This document shows positions 29,820-42,240 of a stretch of DNA of 64,000 bases, one piece after another; the first letter of the stretch is position 1; each line of letters starts with the position of its first letter. Made by a program: the position numbers and the translations under genes. The DNA lies in contig CM053261.1 in assembly GCA_028583405.1 (NCBI GenBank), forward strand, positions 14,084,783-14,148,782. The letters are read 5' to 3'. Origin of the DNA: Pogonophryne albipinna. Its lineage: Eukaryota > Chordata > Actinopteri > Perciformes > Artedidraconidae. Under the pieces are notes generated by a model, which did not search any database, was not told where the DNA came from, and worked only from the letters and a program-made list of their open reading frames with translations.

Positions 29820-32800
29820 CCTCTCAATGCTGTTAAGCCTGACATCCTGTAACACATGCCAAACTGTTTTGTGAAACGGATTCTTCATGAAATAAAAACG
29901 AAATGTTAGGTAACCTCCAGGAAAATCTGCTTAGCTCAGAAAGGTAAATGGTTGGAGAGTTATCGTATCTATAAGATTCATAGTTTGTATTTGGTTCTTA
30001 TTTTTTGTCTTTTCATCCATGAGAAACAGTGTGTTTATAACTACTGAGAGCACCATTTCAAATGACAAACAACGCTCGGATTAAAAACTAAAATAATATC
30101 TTTACAACCCTGATAGCAAAAAACACTCACCACTTGTTTGCCCAAATAATCCAATCTGGAGAAAGTGTCTCTTTTTGAGCCTGTGTTGCTCATTTGTCAA
30201 ATGTTTTCTAACTCTCTGCGTGGTGCAGCAGGTGTGACTCTTGGCATGTTTGTACTTCCTGACCACAGACACAGAAAATCAGTCAAACAAGTCAGCGAGA
30301 GCAATAGAAGGAGAAAGAGAGGTAGAGAGAGAGTATGGTGTGGATTAGGAAAGAGACAGAAGGTGGAGTTGAAGGGCTGTTTCTGGTCGGCCGTTTAACT
30401 GCCTACGTCCTGTGTTTATCATTTTATCAGCACACTGTGTGCTGACTCTGGGCAAAGGATAAAAGTGTGAAAGGATTACAGCGCAAACCAAGGCCAGCAG
30501 CTACACAACATCAACAACAAAATGACATCTGTGCTTCTACTGGTGATAAACACAGTTAAAATGTCACACCTCATATTATATCTATCTTTCACTCTGTGAT
30601 ACTTTTTGATATTTCTATTCTTTTCTGACTTTCTTAATTATTCTTTTCACGTCACGCAACCAACATCCGGGACCGACCATGACCACATTTCCTGTGTGGG
30701 TGCTCACTTCTCAGTTCCTGTCAGGGTGCAAGTGCTACACAAATATGCAAGATAGTTTACAAAGAGGGTCACCGAAACCTAATGATGAAACCCTGTTGAA
30801 ACTAAAAGTATGGAGATACTGATATTAAAATTATTAAAAGTTTAAGCTTTCCTACCATAAGATTTGTAAGTAAGAATCTGACAGTTTAAAAAAATGGGCG
30901 ATTATGATATCATACAGTATAATATCTTGTCTCTCTTGGATCAAATGTTGTGTTTCACATGATAACACAGTTGATCCACAGGGGCAATGTTGATGATAAA
31001 ATAAACACTGCTCAGACGCATAACAAATGCACACCGGACATTTCCAGAGAAGCTTTTTTTTAGCCTTCCTCAAATAGAACACCCACAAAAATAAATAAGA
31101 AATAGTTTCAGTTTTAGTCAAACGTTACTCAAACAAACTTGCAGAATGCTCCAACAGGGGGATACCAGGAGAAGTTGCGTACAATGAATGGGAAGTCATT
31201 ACAGCACACCTCAGAGAAGATAAATAAAAGAGGAACTCAGCCACAGTGAGTGAAAGCTGTGGAATGACTTGAATGTTTGTATGTATAATAATAGAATTTG
31301 TCTAAGGAGGATAAACACTCCCTGTGTCTTTCATTACCGTCAGTTAGCTTGGCACAGACATTCTTTTAAACATATTCAAACCTCAAAGAGCTCAAATAAA
31401 TCTCATTAGAAGGAATCTTTTCAACTGTGAAGCATGACTTACCCCCTCCAGGCTCTTTCAAGCACCATCATATGATCGGTAGACTTGTGATGTTTTAAGT
31501 CTTGTGGGGGGGAGACACACCGCTGTGTTTTACTGGGTTTATCCCGCTGTCAAAGTGCTGCACCTTCACAGGCACACAAACACATGCACACAAGCATACA
31601 AGTAACCCTCAGTTGATTATGTCTGACTCTGCTGCGCACAACAAACAAGCCTCACATTCACTCTCTTTTAGCCGCGCAGCCTTTGAGTCTGTGGTGTCGC
31701 ATAGCAATGAATGCAAGTCACAAGTCCTAGTCCGGACTAGGTCCTCCTCCTTCTTCTTCTCCTTCATGCTTCCTGTCCATTTTCAAAAATTCAAGATCAA
31801 ACTTCAGTCTCCCGCTGTCCTGTTCCTCTCCCAGCAGGTATAGCTGTGGAAAAAAAGGAAGAGAGAATTTGATTGGCAACGAGGAGGAAGGAAAAGATAC
31901 AGTGTGATTGGCGGATGAGCTAAGAGACACCTGAGAGTCCTCCGTCTACACACCCACTACCCTGAAGGCATGCAAGCAAACATACAGGTGAGAGGAGTGG
32001 CTCAGCTTCATTCCTGCATATGACATGAGGAATTATGTGGTAAAACCAGAAGGTACCCGATTCAATGGACATCAGTCATTAGCCGCACATGGCACATGAT
32101 ACCTCTTAATTTTGGTTTACTGTCTGGCTGTGGGCAGAAAAGCCTGTTTAACTCAGACATGGGTTGTTCTAAAGGGCTTACATATAAAAACGTATTAACT
32201 TAATTCTTCTTTGATTAGTTTTTACACAATATTTTTCATTTTATTCGCTTTAAATCTTTTTTGTGTATTACATTTTCCTTAATTCAACTGCTGTAACGAC
32301 TTTATAATTATAACAATACAAAAATTGTTTAAGCATTATCGTTAGTGGGTGAATCATTTGCCATCATTAGTCACATGACTGTTAGCAGCAGGAACATCGT
32401 TATTTATCATTAGTAGTACCATTAATAATGTGTATAATCGTACATAGCTTTTTGGCATAACATTACAATTATAAACACTGTTGTTCTTCTTTATTACCGT
32501 TAGCTACATTTACGTTAAACGTTAACGCATACGAACTACCTAGGTGTAATCTCAACCGTTAGAACAAAACGTTAGTGGACCTTTGTTATTTATATTGAGT
32601 TTGATTAAAATTCATTTTTAATCAACATTTTGACATTAGAAGTCTTATATCACAATAAGCTACACTCTTTGTGTAGCTAACAAGCTAACCTTATTAAACA
32701 TTGTAAGCAGTGTCAACTCATTAGCATGTATAGCATTCAGATAACCGTTGGTATTAAAATATTAGCATTACCTAGCATTTATGTGAGCATCCTTGCAGTT

Positions 32801-33490
32801 GCAGTGAGTTAGTTGCTAGCTAGTGGTTGTACTAGCTGATTTTGCTTAGTAGTATTAGTAGTATTATTAGTAATGACCAAGTAGTACTGCTGCAGTTTTG
32901 CAGTCCTTCCTAATGTTATTTAAACACCATTTATCACCGTGGTTATTTGTGTAAACAGCATCCTAGTAACGTTAGCTAGGGCCCCCGCTAAACCACTCCC
33001 TTCCACACCAGCAAGGGGTGCTACACATTTTTTTAAGAAAAACAAAACCATCATCTCCTCTCCGTCACTTTCGTGCGACTGCTTCTGCTTTGTTTGTTCC
33101 GCACACGGCAGCAGCAGCAGCAGCCGACTGCACACACCAGGGATGTATAAAGAGAACTGGATACAACTCTGTTCATTCCTATGAGAGTTTAATTTGGTGC
33201 ATGAAGCCCAAAATGGAGCTATTGTAGATTAAGAAAGTACCCGGATCATCCGGGACCTTTTGCTTACAGAGCGTGCTAACGTGAGTTTCCCTACCCCCCC
33301 ACCTCCGTTGTCGGCTCAGTCAAATAAAATAAAGTCAAATCAGTCAAATAAAAGGACAACGAAAAATAACTGGATTTAACTTATAGCGCATTTCACAACT
33401 TGTACCCCCTAATGATTTAAATAAGGGCTATACAAGTGTTCGTACTGTGTAATTTATATAGATAAAAAAAATATATACGGTGATTTACAG
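29820..33490. other. Intergenic region between psd4 and the zinc-finger gene
   Basis: About 3.7 kb separating the divergently transcribed psd4 and zinc-finger genes. It is AT-rich around 32100-32900. No coding exon, RNA gene or clear transposon boundary was recognised. Confidence 0.5.
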
Positions 33491-33635
33491 ACGTCTCTTT
33501 GGGACAAAATTACGTCACTGAAGGTGTAGTACCACTGGTTGGCCACTACGGCCATTCCAAAAATCGGCTTCAACGACCGGCGCACTTCCTGTGGCTCGCT
33601 GCACACACCCACTTTTTATACCGATACTTTCAACC

Positions 33636-36174
33636 ATGTACAAACCATCTGGCGAGTTGTTATCCTCAGCCACTCGGTCTATCATGGCCAAGCCGAGTGA
33701 TCTAAAGATGTTCCTGGAGTCTTCTCTGAATGAGATCTTCAAAGCCACAGTGAGCGACATCCTGGATTCAGTGGACACGACCCTGTCCGAGTACCAGGGC
33801 ACAATACACAGGATCGAGTCCGAAAACGAGGGCCTGAAGAGGCTGCTGTTAGCACAGAGGAGCACCGAGTCTGCTGCTAGAGGTATGGTTGTCTACACTA
33901 GGTCAATAATGGAGGGGTGTCTGTGTTTGTCTCGACAGTGGAGCTTCATGCAGTAAACGGAAACTGCAAACAGACGTAAACATTGACGAACATTTGATGT
34001 AGGAAATTGGCCTGTAGATCACTGTTTAATACAGTACTAATTACACTGTAACAGGTTTATATACTGCCAGTAATGATGGTGGTAGAACACAGGGAAGTAT
34101 ACCATACACAGTAGACTACAATAGATAGATGTGTATCAAATACATTTATTGTGCAATGCTGTTTTAAAAATGCAGCGTCTGGATAATACAATTATCATGT
34201 TTGTGATTAAAACTGGCTATTTAAGTGTAAAACTGGTCACTGTTTGTGACAAAGATGCAATATCCCTCAGCTTTATTGAGCATTTCAGTGTCTAGCATCT
34301 CATTGTTTATGTTTTTCTGGCTGACAACTGCACTTATATATCCACCTTAATATCCACCTATAACACACAGCTATTGCAGGAAAATGTATGCAATTTTAAA
34401 TTACAAGCAGTTTGTTTCTTCCATAATCACGTTCAAGACTTATTTACTTATATTTCCTTGTACTTCTGTCAGCTACTCAACCATTGTGGCTATAATATAG
34501 ATGTGTACTACTCTAAATCACAGTCTGTACTAGTTTGTTTATCATGTTGTCTTTGTCTTTGTTACAGATCCTCGTGAACAAGATGCCACTGAAAGGTTTT
34601 CCTCTTCAGAATGGAACGATTATCCCTTCGGCTCGACGCAGGGCACGTTCAAGATGTCCATATGCAGCAGTGACAAGAAGAGCTTCAGGAGGAAGCAGAA
34701 AGACAAGACGAGGGAGAACACATCCTCTTCCTCCTTTTTACTGCAGCCTGATCATATGGAAGAAACTCAATGTGTGAGCACAGCCGATGTAGGCATTATC
34801 ACACACAACGTGTTATCTGTTAAAACAGAGCCTGGCCTGGATGAAAGTGGTGCTATTGACCTCTCCCAGCCTTCATCCCTGCTCAATCTAACAATGAAAA
34901 CCGAGAGCACGGAAGTCAATATTAGCAGTCATGATGCATATGCGCCTATGCCGCCATCTACAGGCCTCGAACAAGACTCCAGAGGAAGTGACAGTGAAGT
35001 TAAAGTCACCATTGTTTCTGACACCTACATGCAGGATGGACAATTAATAAAGACTGAGGAGGAGCAGAATGGGGTGTCACAGTATGATGGTGAGGATGAC
35101 AATTTACCTTTGAAGCAGGCGTTGAGGTATAACCCTGAATCAGAAATAGACCCTGAGGCGGCGAGTACACAGGCTGTGGAGCCAGAAGTAGAATCACATG
35201 AGGAAAACGCTGCAGTTCCTGAACTTTTAGAGGTTCCTGATAACTTCTTACGCTGTCCTACTTGTCCCAAAACATTTAGTCGAGCCTCCTCTCTCAACAT
35301 CCACATCAAGACACACAGCGCTGAGAAAGCTCACAGCTGCAGCTACTGCGGCAAGCGCTTTGGACGTGCTGATCTCCTCAAGTCCCACAAGCGTACCCAC
35401 ACAGGAGAGAGACCCTACTGCTGCAACATCTGCAGCAAGACGTACGCCCACCCCAGTCAGCTCAGGATACACAAACGTGTGCACACCGGAGAGAAACCCT
35501 ACTCGTGCTCGCACTGCGGGAAGTGCTTCAACGAGCACAACCAGCTCAAAGTCCACCTGCGGACTCACACCGGGGAGAGACCTTACAGCTGCCAGGAGTG
35601 CGGCAAGACGTTCAGCAATGCAGGTAACCTTCGAATACACGAGAGGATTCACACCGGGGAGAAGCCGTACTGCTGCGCTCAATGTGGGAAACGCTTCAAT
35701 GGCTTAGGGGACCTTAAAACCCACTACAGGATCCACACTGGAGAGAGGCCCTACAGCTGCGAGCTCTGCAAGAAGACCTTCAGCCAGGCGGGCCACCTCA
35801 CCATTCACATGCGCATGCACACGGGAGAGAGGCCGTACAGCTGCAACGAGTGCGGCAAGAGGTTCACGGTGGCCAGCAGCCTCAAACTGCACCAGAGGAC
35901 TCACACCGGAGAGAAGGAGTACAGCTGCTCGTTCTGCAGCAAGAGCTTCAGCAGGTCGGGACACCTGAAGAGACACGAGCTGGTGCACACCAAAGAGAAG
36001 GTGTTCCTCTGCAGCCAGTGTGGTAAGACCTACACCGACCAGTCGTCCCTCAAGAAGCACCTGAAGATGCATGCGACCAAGGAGCAGAAGGCTCAGAGCG
36101 AGGGAAGCACCAGTGAGACAGAAACAAACCGACCTACAGCCTCAGAGACGCTATCAGACACTGATAGAAGTTAG
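33636..36174 (+). CDS. Ten-finger C2H2 zinc-finger protein (2 exons, 617 aa)
   Basis: Putative nuclear DNA-binding protein; I do not recognise a specific orthologue. Exon 1 is 33636-33882 and ends in phase 1 at AGAG/GTATGG. Exon 2 is 34568-36174 after GTTACAG. The joined frame is 618 codons including TAG. Residues about 17-83 form a predicted helical, possibly coiled-coil N-terminal domain ([18 protein letters not shown], then [14 protein letters not shown]), of a type seen on many teleost zinc-finger proteins. A low-complexity acidic middle follows, with repeated (V/I)KTE motifs that resemble SUMO sites. Ten C2H2 fingers in tandem lie at the C-terminus, most joined by HTGE(R/K)PY linkers. 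The first finger has the divergent linker THSAEKAH and the last is joined by THTKEKVF. The start is the first ATG in the open frame; a second ATG (MAKPSD) lies 16 codons on. Confidence 0.85.
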
Positions 36175-36444
36175 AACTAAAGGGCCAATAGAAGAGACTA
36201 ATATAAAAGCTGAGAAAGATCAAGAGACAAGGTTACTCTGATACGGAAATACATCTCACAGCCTACATCATATGAGTATCACTGCTTTATCTGTTTATAG
36301 ATGATTTAGTTTTCAACTGCTACCTAAACTGGACCTCCTGGATTGTATTTCGTCTATCTGGTGCCTTAAACAACGCACTGCAGGAGAGCTGACATTTTGC
36401 AGGGCAGTTGATGTGTGCTCTGGTTCAAAGCACCAGAAAAACGT

Positions 36445-37527
36445 TTAAAGGTCCCATGTCATGCTTCTCTGGTTATTACCCATCCCCTTGTGTGTTATGT
36501 AGCTTTGTATGCATGTAAACGGTCTGCAGAGTCACAAACCCTCAAAGTACGCCCTGTAGCGAGTAAAACTCTAACACAGAAAAGACCTGTCTATGCTGCC
36601 CCAGAACGCCTCGATGGAGATTTCTCTTTTTCCATTTTTTTCTTCCTGAGTACAGTGACGTAACGGCTCCTCACACACACTCAGCCTTATCTTTTCTCAG
36701 CTGCGGCTCCGCGGATCTCCGCACACACTCACGTGTATTAGGGCTGCTCAATTATGGCAAAAATCATAATCTCGATTATTTGGGTCAATAATTGATATCA
36801 CAATCATTAAAAACGATTATCCCTTTACTTTGAAAACATCCATTTATTGAAAAACAAATGTGAACAGTATGATTTTAACAGTTGATTACCCTGAACTTTA
36901 AGTATAATTCAACTGAAAAACCAATAAAAAATAAATAAATACAAATAATCGTTTTATTTAGATGATGTTTTTTTCATTATCGTTTCAAGCCAAAATCGTA
37001 ATTGCGATTAAAATACGATTAATTGAGCAGCCCTAACGTGTATGTGCTCAGGCTGAGCTCCGCGGTGTCTCGCTGTCTCGCAGTCCCCCCGCAGCAACCA
37101 GGAAACTACACCAGTAATCCAGCTCACACTGTCGGCTCCTCGAGCCTCAAAGGGCGGAGCAGCGAGCCCCGCAACGTCCCGCCAACACGCAGCATTCTCA
37201 TCTGTTTGTCATTGCTGGTGTCATTTTCTGGTTGCTAACAAACGCCACTGTAACACATAATCACTGATGTTCCGCTGTAACGGTGGTGGACTCATCAGAA
37301 CAGAGTGGGTGAGCTGACCAATCAGAGCACAGTGGGCTCATAGGGAGGGGGGGGGGCAGGAGCTCCAACAAGGCATTTAGGACAGAGAGTGAATACACAT
37401 ACTATACAGAGATGCTGTATAAGAAACCAATGTGAGTTTGGAACATTGAACAATGCAAATCTATTCTAGTAGACCTCACAATGGAATTATGATCAGTAGA
37501 AATGGCCATGACATGGGACCTTTTAAG
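36445..37527. mobile_element. TTAA MITE, copy 1 (holds a hAT MITE)
   Basis: It starts TTAAAGGTCCCATGTCATGC and ends CATGACATGGGACCTTTTAA. It belongs to the same family as 55342-55809, with internal stretches matching in reverse orientation (for example GATCAGTAGAAATGGCCATG). It sits about 270 bp after the zinc-finger stop codon and may be part of that 3' UTR. Confidence 0.85.
36739..37035. mobile_element. hAT MITE inside the TTAA MITE
   Basis: The 297-bp element begins TAGGGCTGCTCAATTATGGC and ends AATTGAGCAGCCCTA. A perfect 8-bp target duplication, ACGTGTAT, lies at 36731-36738 and 37036-37043. Its age must be less than that of its TTAA host. Confidence 0.93.
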
Positions 37528-39200
37528 TGGACCTCAAGGTTGAGATCCTATATGTCTAACTGCTGTTCCCGAGATCACGGTTTACGCTAAAAATTGTTCA
37601 TGGTTTTTGTGGTACGGTGCAATACACTGTTGTCTAATATTTGCTGTGATTTATTAGCTCCAAGTATTTAGCCATAAGTTATGATTTATTTATTATTTTC
37701 TTTTGACTCGTTAAATCTAATGTTGTCTCGTGAGACAGGTAATGGGACCCTTACAGAGCTGTTCTTTTAAACGTGTGTATGGTACCAAATGTTGGTAATA
37801 TAATGCTTAAAAAGAAAAGTTGTTGAATGCCTGTCAGATTAGCAGGATGCCTTTTCGACCTCCCTGCTGAAGCAACACACTGTTTTTTTCTGTGGTGCTT
37901 ACGTTTGACCTTGAAAATAGAATATCCCCAGAATTACACCATTTAAGATGCTTCTACGCACATGTCAACACTTTGTATAGTAGCCAGAGTGTTAGAAATG
38001 TGTGCCGCACCAGTGACTTATGAAAAAGATTATAAATATATTGCTGTATATTTAGCTTTAACTATACATCCAGCAGTCTGTTCCATTGAACTGACACGAA
38101 TGTATTTGTGTAATAACGGGACTAAAATAGTGTTGCTGCAAATAATCAATATCTATTGACCAACTTTCACTATTGAAGAATCAATAATTGTTTTTTCAGC
38201 CATGTTGATCTTAAACGATGTTGAGCTTTTAGAGGTTTTGTTTTCACTGTGCGAACAGGAAGCTGACGCACACAAGAGGAAAACGTCATGTTTATAATGA
38301 TAGGGCTTCTGTTTGTTTGGAAATTGGTTGATATACCTCCACAGCGACGTATATGAACTAGTAAGTTCCAAACAACGAGTGTTTTCTACTAGGACTTTAT
38401 TGTAACCTACATGTGTGTTTTGTGTCTAAATTAAAAAGAAAGTTAACCAAAATGATTTTATATGTATAATTGATTTGAAATGAAACCCGTTCTGTGAGGT
38501 CTCTTTATGCATCTGGTACAACAAGTAAAAGCAAATATAAGACCGTATATACAGTAAATCAATGTCTGTGCATACATACAATAGTTCCCAGTGTTTTTCC
38601 CTGAAGGATACATTAAATAAATGTTGCACAACTTTACAGATGTGAAGGCTATAGTTTTCTCACTAGTGAAGCCACACATGTTTCAACACTTAATGCTTTT
38701 AGATGCTTTTTGTTGTGACTTGGCCACTATTATTGGAGACATTTATTTGTACTTGTCTCACAAGGAATCAGAGCAGGTTTGTTCTAAAGCAGGACAGTGA
38801 AGACATTTACAGAATAAATACCTTTATTTACAGTTATCCGGGCAGGGCCAAAACAAAACAGATTTGTTCCTGACAATGACACACAAGGATCTGACAAATA
38901 CTGACAGAAAAAAAAAAACTGAAATACATGCAGAACTAATCCCAAGGACAAGACACATCTGTGGAGTGCAGGAAAAACACAAGGGCAGCAAGTGAAAAGG
39001 TGATCAGATAATCAAATAGGCGCAGACAGGAAGTACAAACAGGCATAACACAGAGGGTGATCTGACCATTTCAAAATCAAACCGCAAAAGCGGCCGGATT
39101 TAGACAAATAGTTGCTTTTCAATTATTGTCGATTGATGAAAGTGTCATAATTGAAGTACAAAATGTGGATCGCCTCCATTGTATTCAGGTATTAAGAAAC
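37528..39200. other. Intergenic region after the zinc-finger gene
   Basis: AT-rich; may contain the distal 3' UTR of the zinc-finger gene. No gene recognised. Confidence 0.45.
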
Positions 39201-39202
39201 TA

Positions 39203-39374
39203 TAGGGCTGCAACAATGAATTTGACTATCAATCTATGGGTCGATTATTTCCCAATTATCAAACAATTGTTTAGTTTCAAAATGAGAATGAAAAATAGGG
39301 TACAAATTGCCCATCACAATTTCTGTTTTCTTTGGACCGAATTATTGATTAATCAACTAATTGTTTAGGCTCTT
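39203..39374. mobile_element. Degenerate hAT-like MITE
   Basis: The left end, TAGGGCTGCAACAATGA, resembles the common teleost hAT terminus. The right end, ATTGATTAATCAACTAATTG then TTTAGGCTCT, is its imperfect inverse. No intact 8-bp target duplication was found. Confidence 0.5.
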
Positions 39375-39713
39375 GTATCTCTAAAACCCAGACAAATACA
39401 AACTCAACAATCTGCACAAGTAATTCCTGAGTTAACTGCAAAGTTATTTGTTTATTTGTAACCATTTAATTAGAAAATGTCAACTTTTGGGAAAAACGTT
39501 CATGATGTTATCAGGTAAGGAGAATTTAATGAAATCTATTAATTTACAAAATATACATTTTTAAAGTTTTGTCTCATATAAGCCCTCTTCAAGGGACCCA
39601 CCGCACACTACATCCAGTTACGATCAGCATTTTCAACCTCTGATAAAAAAAAAATACTATTTATCACAACAATAGAATATTCATAAATATAAAAATAATA
39701 AAAACATGTATCC

Positions 39714-40589
39714 CTATTGAATTTCGGTGTTGCCTCTGTGGCAGCAGTTTAGCTTCACCTTGGACAGGTAGAGCATGGGCTGAATGCTGCTGCTGAAGTC
39801 CATGAGACCGAAGGCCACGTAGTGAATGTAGCAGCGGAACACGTCCGGAGAGAAGTAGTCCTGGAAGGGGAAGAGTGCGACAGGCGGGAAGTAGTTGAAC
39901 ACAATGATGGCCAGGATGATGAGGACCATCTTGAAGGCTCTCTTCTTCACGGGATGCATCTCGTCTCTGCCCGGCCCAGACTGCTTCAGCACCCAGAGGA
40001 TGGAAATGTTGCAGAATACCATGAAGGCGAACGCTGCGAGGATCATCCCCGTGAAGACCTTCTCGAAGTTGACAATGTTGCCCACACATTTAGCCGCTGC
40101 GTAGGCCAGGGTGATGACCCAGACGATCATGGCCAGGATCGCTCTGTGGTTTCTGTCCTTGTGCTCGGTGAAGGTGATGGGGTGAACCACGGCCATGTAG
40201 CGGTCCAGGCAGATGCAGGACAGCAAGAGAGGCGAGGAGTCTTTGATGCCGTAGAAGAAGCGCAGGACGTACCAGGTGCTGCTGGTGGTGAGGAAGACTA
40301 TGTTGGCCAGCTCTAGCGGAGGGATGAGACAGAAGAGCACGTCTGAAATCGCCAGGTGGGAGATGAAGATATCTGAGGTGCAGGAGTCCCCCTTGTTCCT
40401 GTGGATGAGCCACAGCACCATGAGGTTGGCCGGGATGCCCAGGAACATGTTGATGAACTGCAGGCCCAGGTAACAGATGAGAACAGCAGGCATGGTTCTG
40501 CAGGTGTCATACACCGTCAGCTCGAAGGTGCTGTTTATGGGTCGGTGGGAGATGAAGAGCAGGGAGGAGTTGATGTAGGAAACCTCCAT
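39714..40589 (-). CDS. Orphan rhodopsin-class GPCR (291 aa)
   Basis: Seven-transmembrane receptor of the plasma membrane. The coding exon begins after TTTACAG at 40618. The first ATG is at 40589 (MEVSYINSS); an in-frame TTG eight codons earlier is not a start. N-glycosylation sequons NSS and NST lie in the N-terminus. TM1 has GIPANL, TM2 has LAISDVLF (the LAxxD motif), TM3 ends DRYMAVVHP, TM6 has FNYFPPVALF, TM7 has FSSSIQPMLYLS in place of NPxxY, and an NCC palmitoylation-type pair lies near the end. P2Y-like or lipid-type class A receptors are the closest in overall style, but I cannot name an orthologue or ligand. Position 3.25, usually a disulfide cysteine, is Thr, and extracellular loop 2 is very short. 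A possible poly(A) signal on the - strand is TTTATT at 39451-39456. Confidence 0.85.
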   Translation of the reverse strand: MEVSYINSSLLFISHRPINSTFELTVYDTCRTMPAVLICYLGLQFINMFLGIPANLMVLWLIHRNKGDSCTSDIFISHLAISDVLFCLIPPLELANIVFLTTSSTWYVLRFFYGIKDSSPLLLSCICLDRYMAVVHPITFTEHKDRNHRAILAMIVWVITLAYAAAKCVGNIVNFEKVFTGMILAAFAFMVFCNISILWVLKQSGPGRDEMHPVKKRAFKMVLIILAIIVFNYFPPVALFPFQDYFSPDVFRCYIHYVAFGLMDFSSSIQPMLYLSKVKLNCCHRGNTEIQ

Positions 40590-41742
40590 GACGGCAGGAT
40601 CAGAGGACCCCAAAGATCTGTAAACAGAACAGACGAAAACATATGAGTTATTAGAGACAATAGATGCAATATTTAAAGGGTGCAGGTGTGATAATAAAAA
40701 CTGCCAGTTATATAAAAAAAAGGTCAGTTAAGAAAATACAATGATCCCTTATCAAAGATGCATGTGGTTTAAGGCTGCACAATATGAACATGCAATGTCG
40801 AGTAAGGCAAATAAACACTTCATACTTTAACTTTTTTTGCTCTTTACACAAAAGGAGAACATTGTCCATGACTTATCTATTTTGAAAGAATATTATTTAC
40901 TCAAATGTAATGTGTAATGTGTCTTTGATACAGAAACACCACTTCAGTAAAAATATGCTTATTCATCTGGTGAAAATTCCGGTATTTGTCAAAGATAGCA
41001 ATATATATTGCAGTTAAAACATATTTAAAAATAAACAAATAATAATGAATAAATATGTATAATTATTGTTAAACTCAATTATGTTAAACTCAAGCTCAAT
41101 GTGTGTGATGAGTTTTTGAAAATGAAAGAAAGTGCAGAGTGACAGTTTCTTAACTTTTCTATTCAAACAAGGTGAATGAGCATGAGCTATTACATGCTTG
41201 ATCATCATAGCTTTTCCAATATTCAAATTCATATGATGACATAATATCGTTAATATGGAGTTTGGAAACACAAATGTAACTCTAAATGCAGTTACACCGT
41301 GGATATCTGCGAACCAGCACTTGAAAGTAAACGTTCTTAACTTGTCAGAATTCATAGTAATCCCAAACTTGTTCTGTGAAATATATACAATATATTAAGC
41401 GTTTGTTAAAAAAATAACTGCCAACTCATCAAGCAAATATTAATACTGGTCCAAAGACATGCTTTCTGTATATGCAAAAAGCAATGAATAAAAGTGTGTA
41501 TTTTAGTAGCTAATGCACACAATAAAAAAGAGAAAAGGTAACACATGATGCTGTGGTATCAAACTACATTGTCTTATATATTTTCTGACAGAACAAAGGT
41601 TAAAACATAAAGGAAAAATGCATTTTACTCATGTTGTATTTTAATTTAAAAAACAAACTGCACCACACCAAGTGGTCTCGTGTATATTGTAAAACCCCAA
41701 TGTTCTTCTATTTAGTTTTGTATGGAAACTGAAGCCTCTTAC

Positions 41743-41820
41743 CTTGATCTGACACTTAGTCGTAAAGAACTGATCCTCTCTGCTGTCTCTGTCTCACACT
41801 CTCAGACTCCTTAACCTACT
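41743..41820 (-). other. Probable 5' UTR exon of the GPCR gene
   Basis: On the - strand the sequence ends TCAGATCAAG/GTAAGAGG, a near-consensus donor. It would splice to the coding exon acceptor at 40618. The upstream boundary is not known. Confidence 0.4.
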
Positions 41821-42164
41821 TCCTTTTTTTCATGAAGTGCCACACGATGCAACGGCTGTAGGTCAAATGGTGCTTTATGAAAGGGCTGACAATTGTTTGC
41901 CTGCCTTCCTAAATGTTGGCATGTCTCCCTATATGTTTCAACCAGGTAAATATTTCGTCTATCTCTGTATCTAAGGGAAACATGCAAATATGTAACCTGA
42001 CAATAAAGACGGCCTGTTCACCTGCAAAACTAATCTAATGAAGTCTGCAGAATATTGCCGCTATAAAAGCAACGGCTACAAGACTGAAGAACTGTACCAA
42101 GAAATAAAAACATTCATGTACAACTAGTGTTTAAATGAACAGAAGTAACCAACATGTCACTCAC

Positions 42165-42240
42165 CTGAGAAAGAAAAGTAATACTGCTGCACCTGGTGTC
42201 CCCTCTCTCCTCCTTCTCCTTGTGTGACTCCTTGGTATGA
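42165..42240 (-). other. Possible alternative 5' UTR exon of the GPCR gene
   Basis: On the - strand, CTTTCTCAG/GTGAGTGA is a strong donor. Upstream there is a CT/AG-rich leader but no usable ATG. It may mark an alternative promoter. Confidence 0.3.

Noticed and set aside
35248..36072. Long - strand and shifted open frames across the zinc-finger exon
   Set aside because: These are shadows of the repeated zinc-finger codons.
39822..40316. 164-codon open frame antisense to the GPCR
   Set aside because: It is a shadow frame; the opposite strand encodes a clear seven-transmembrane protein.
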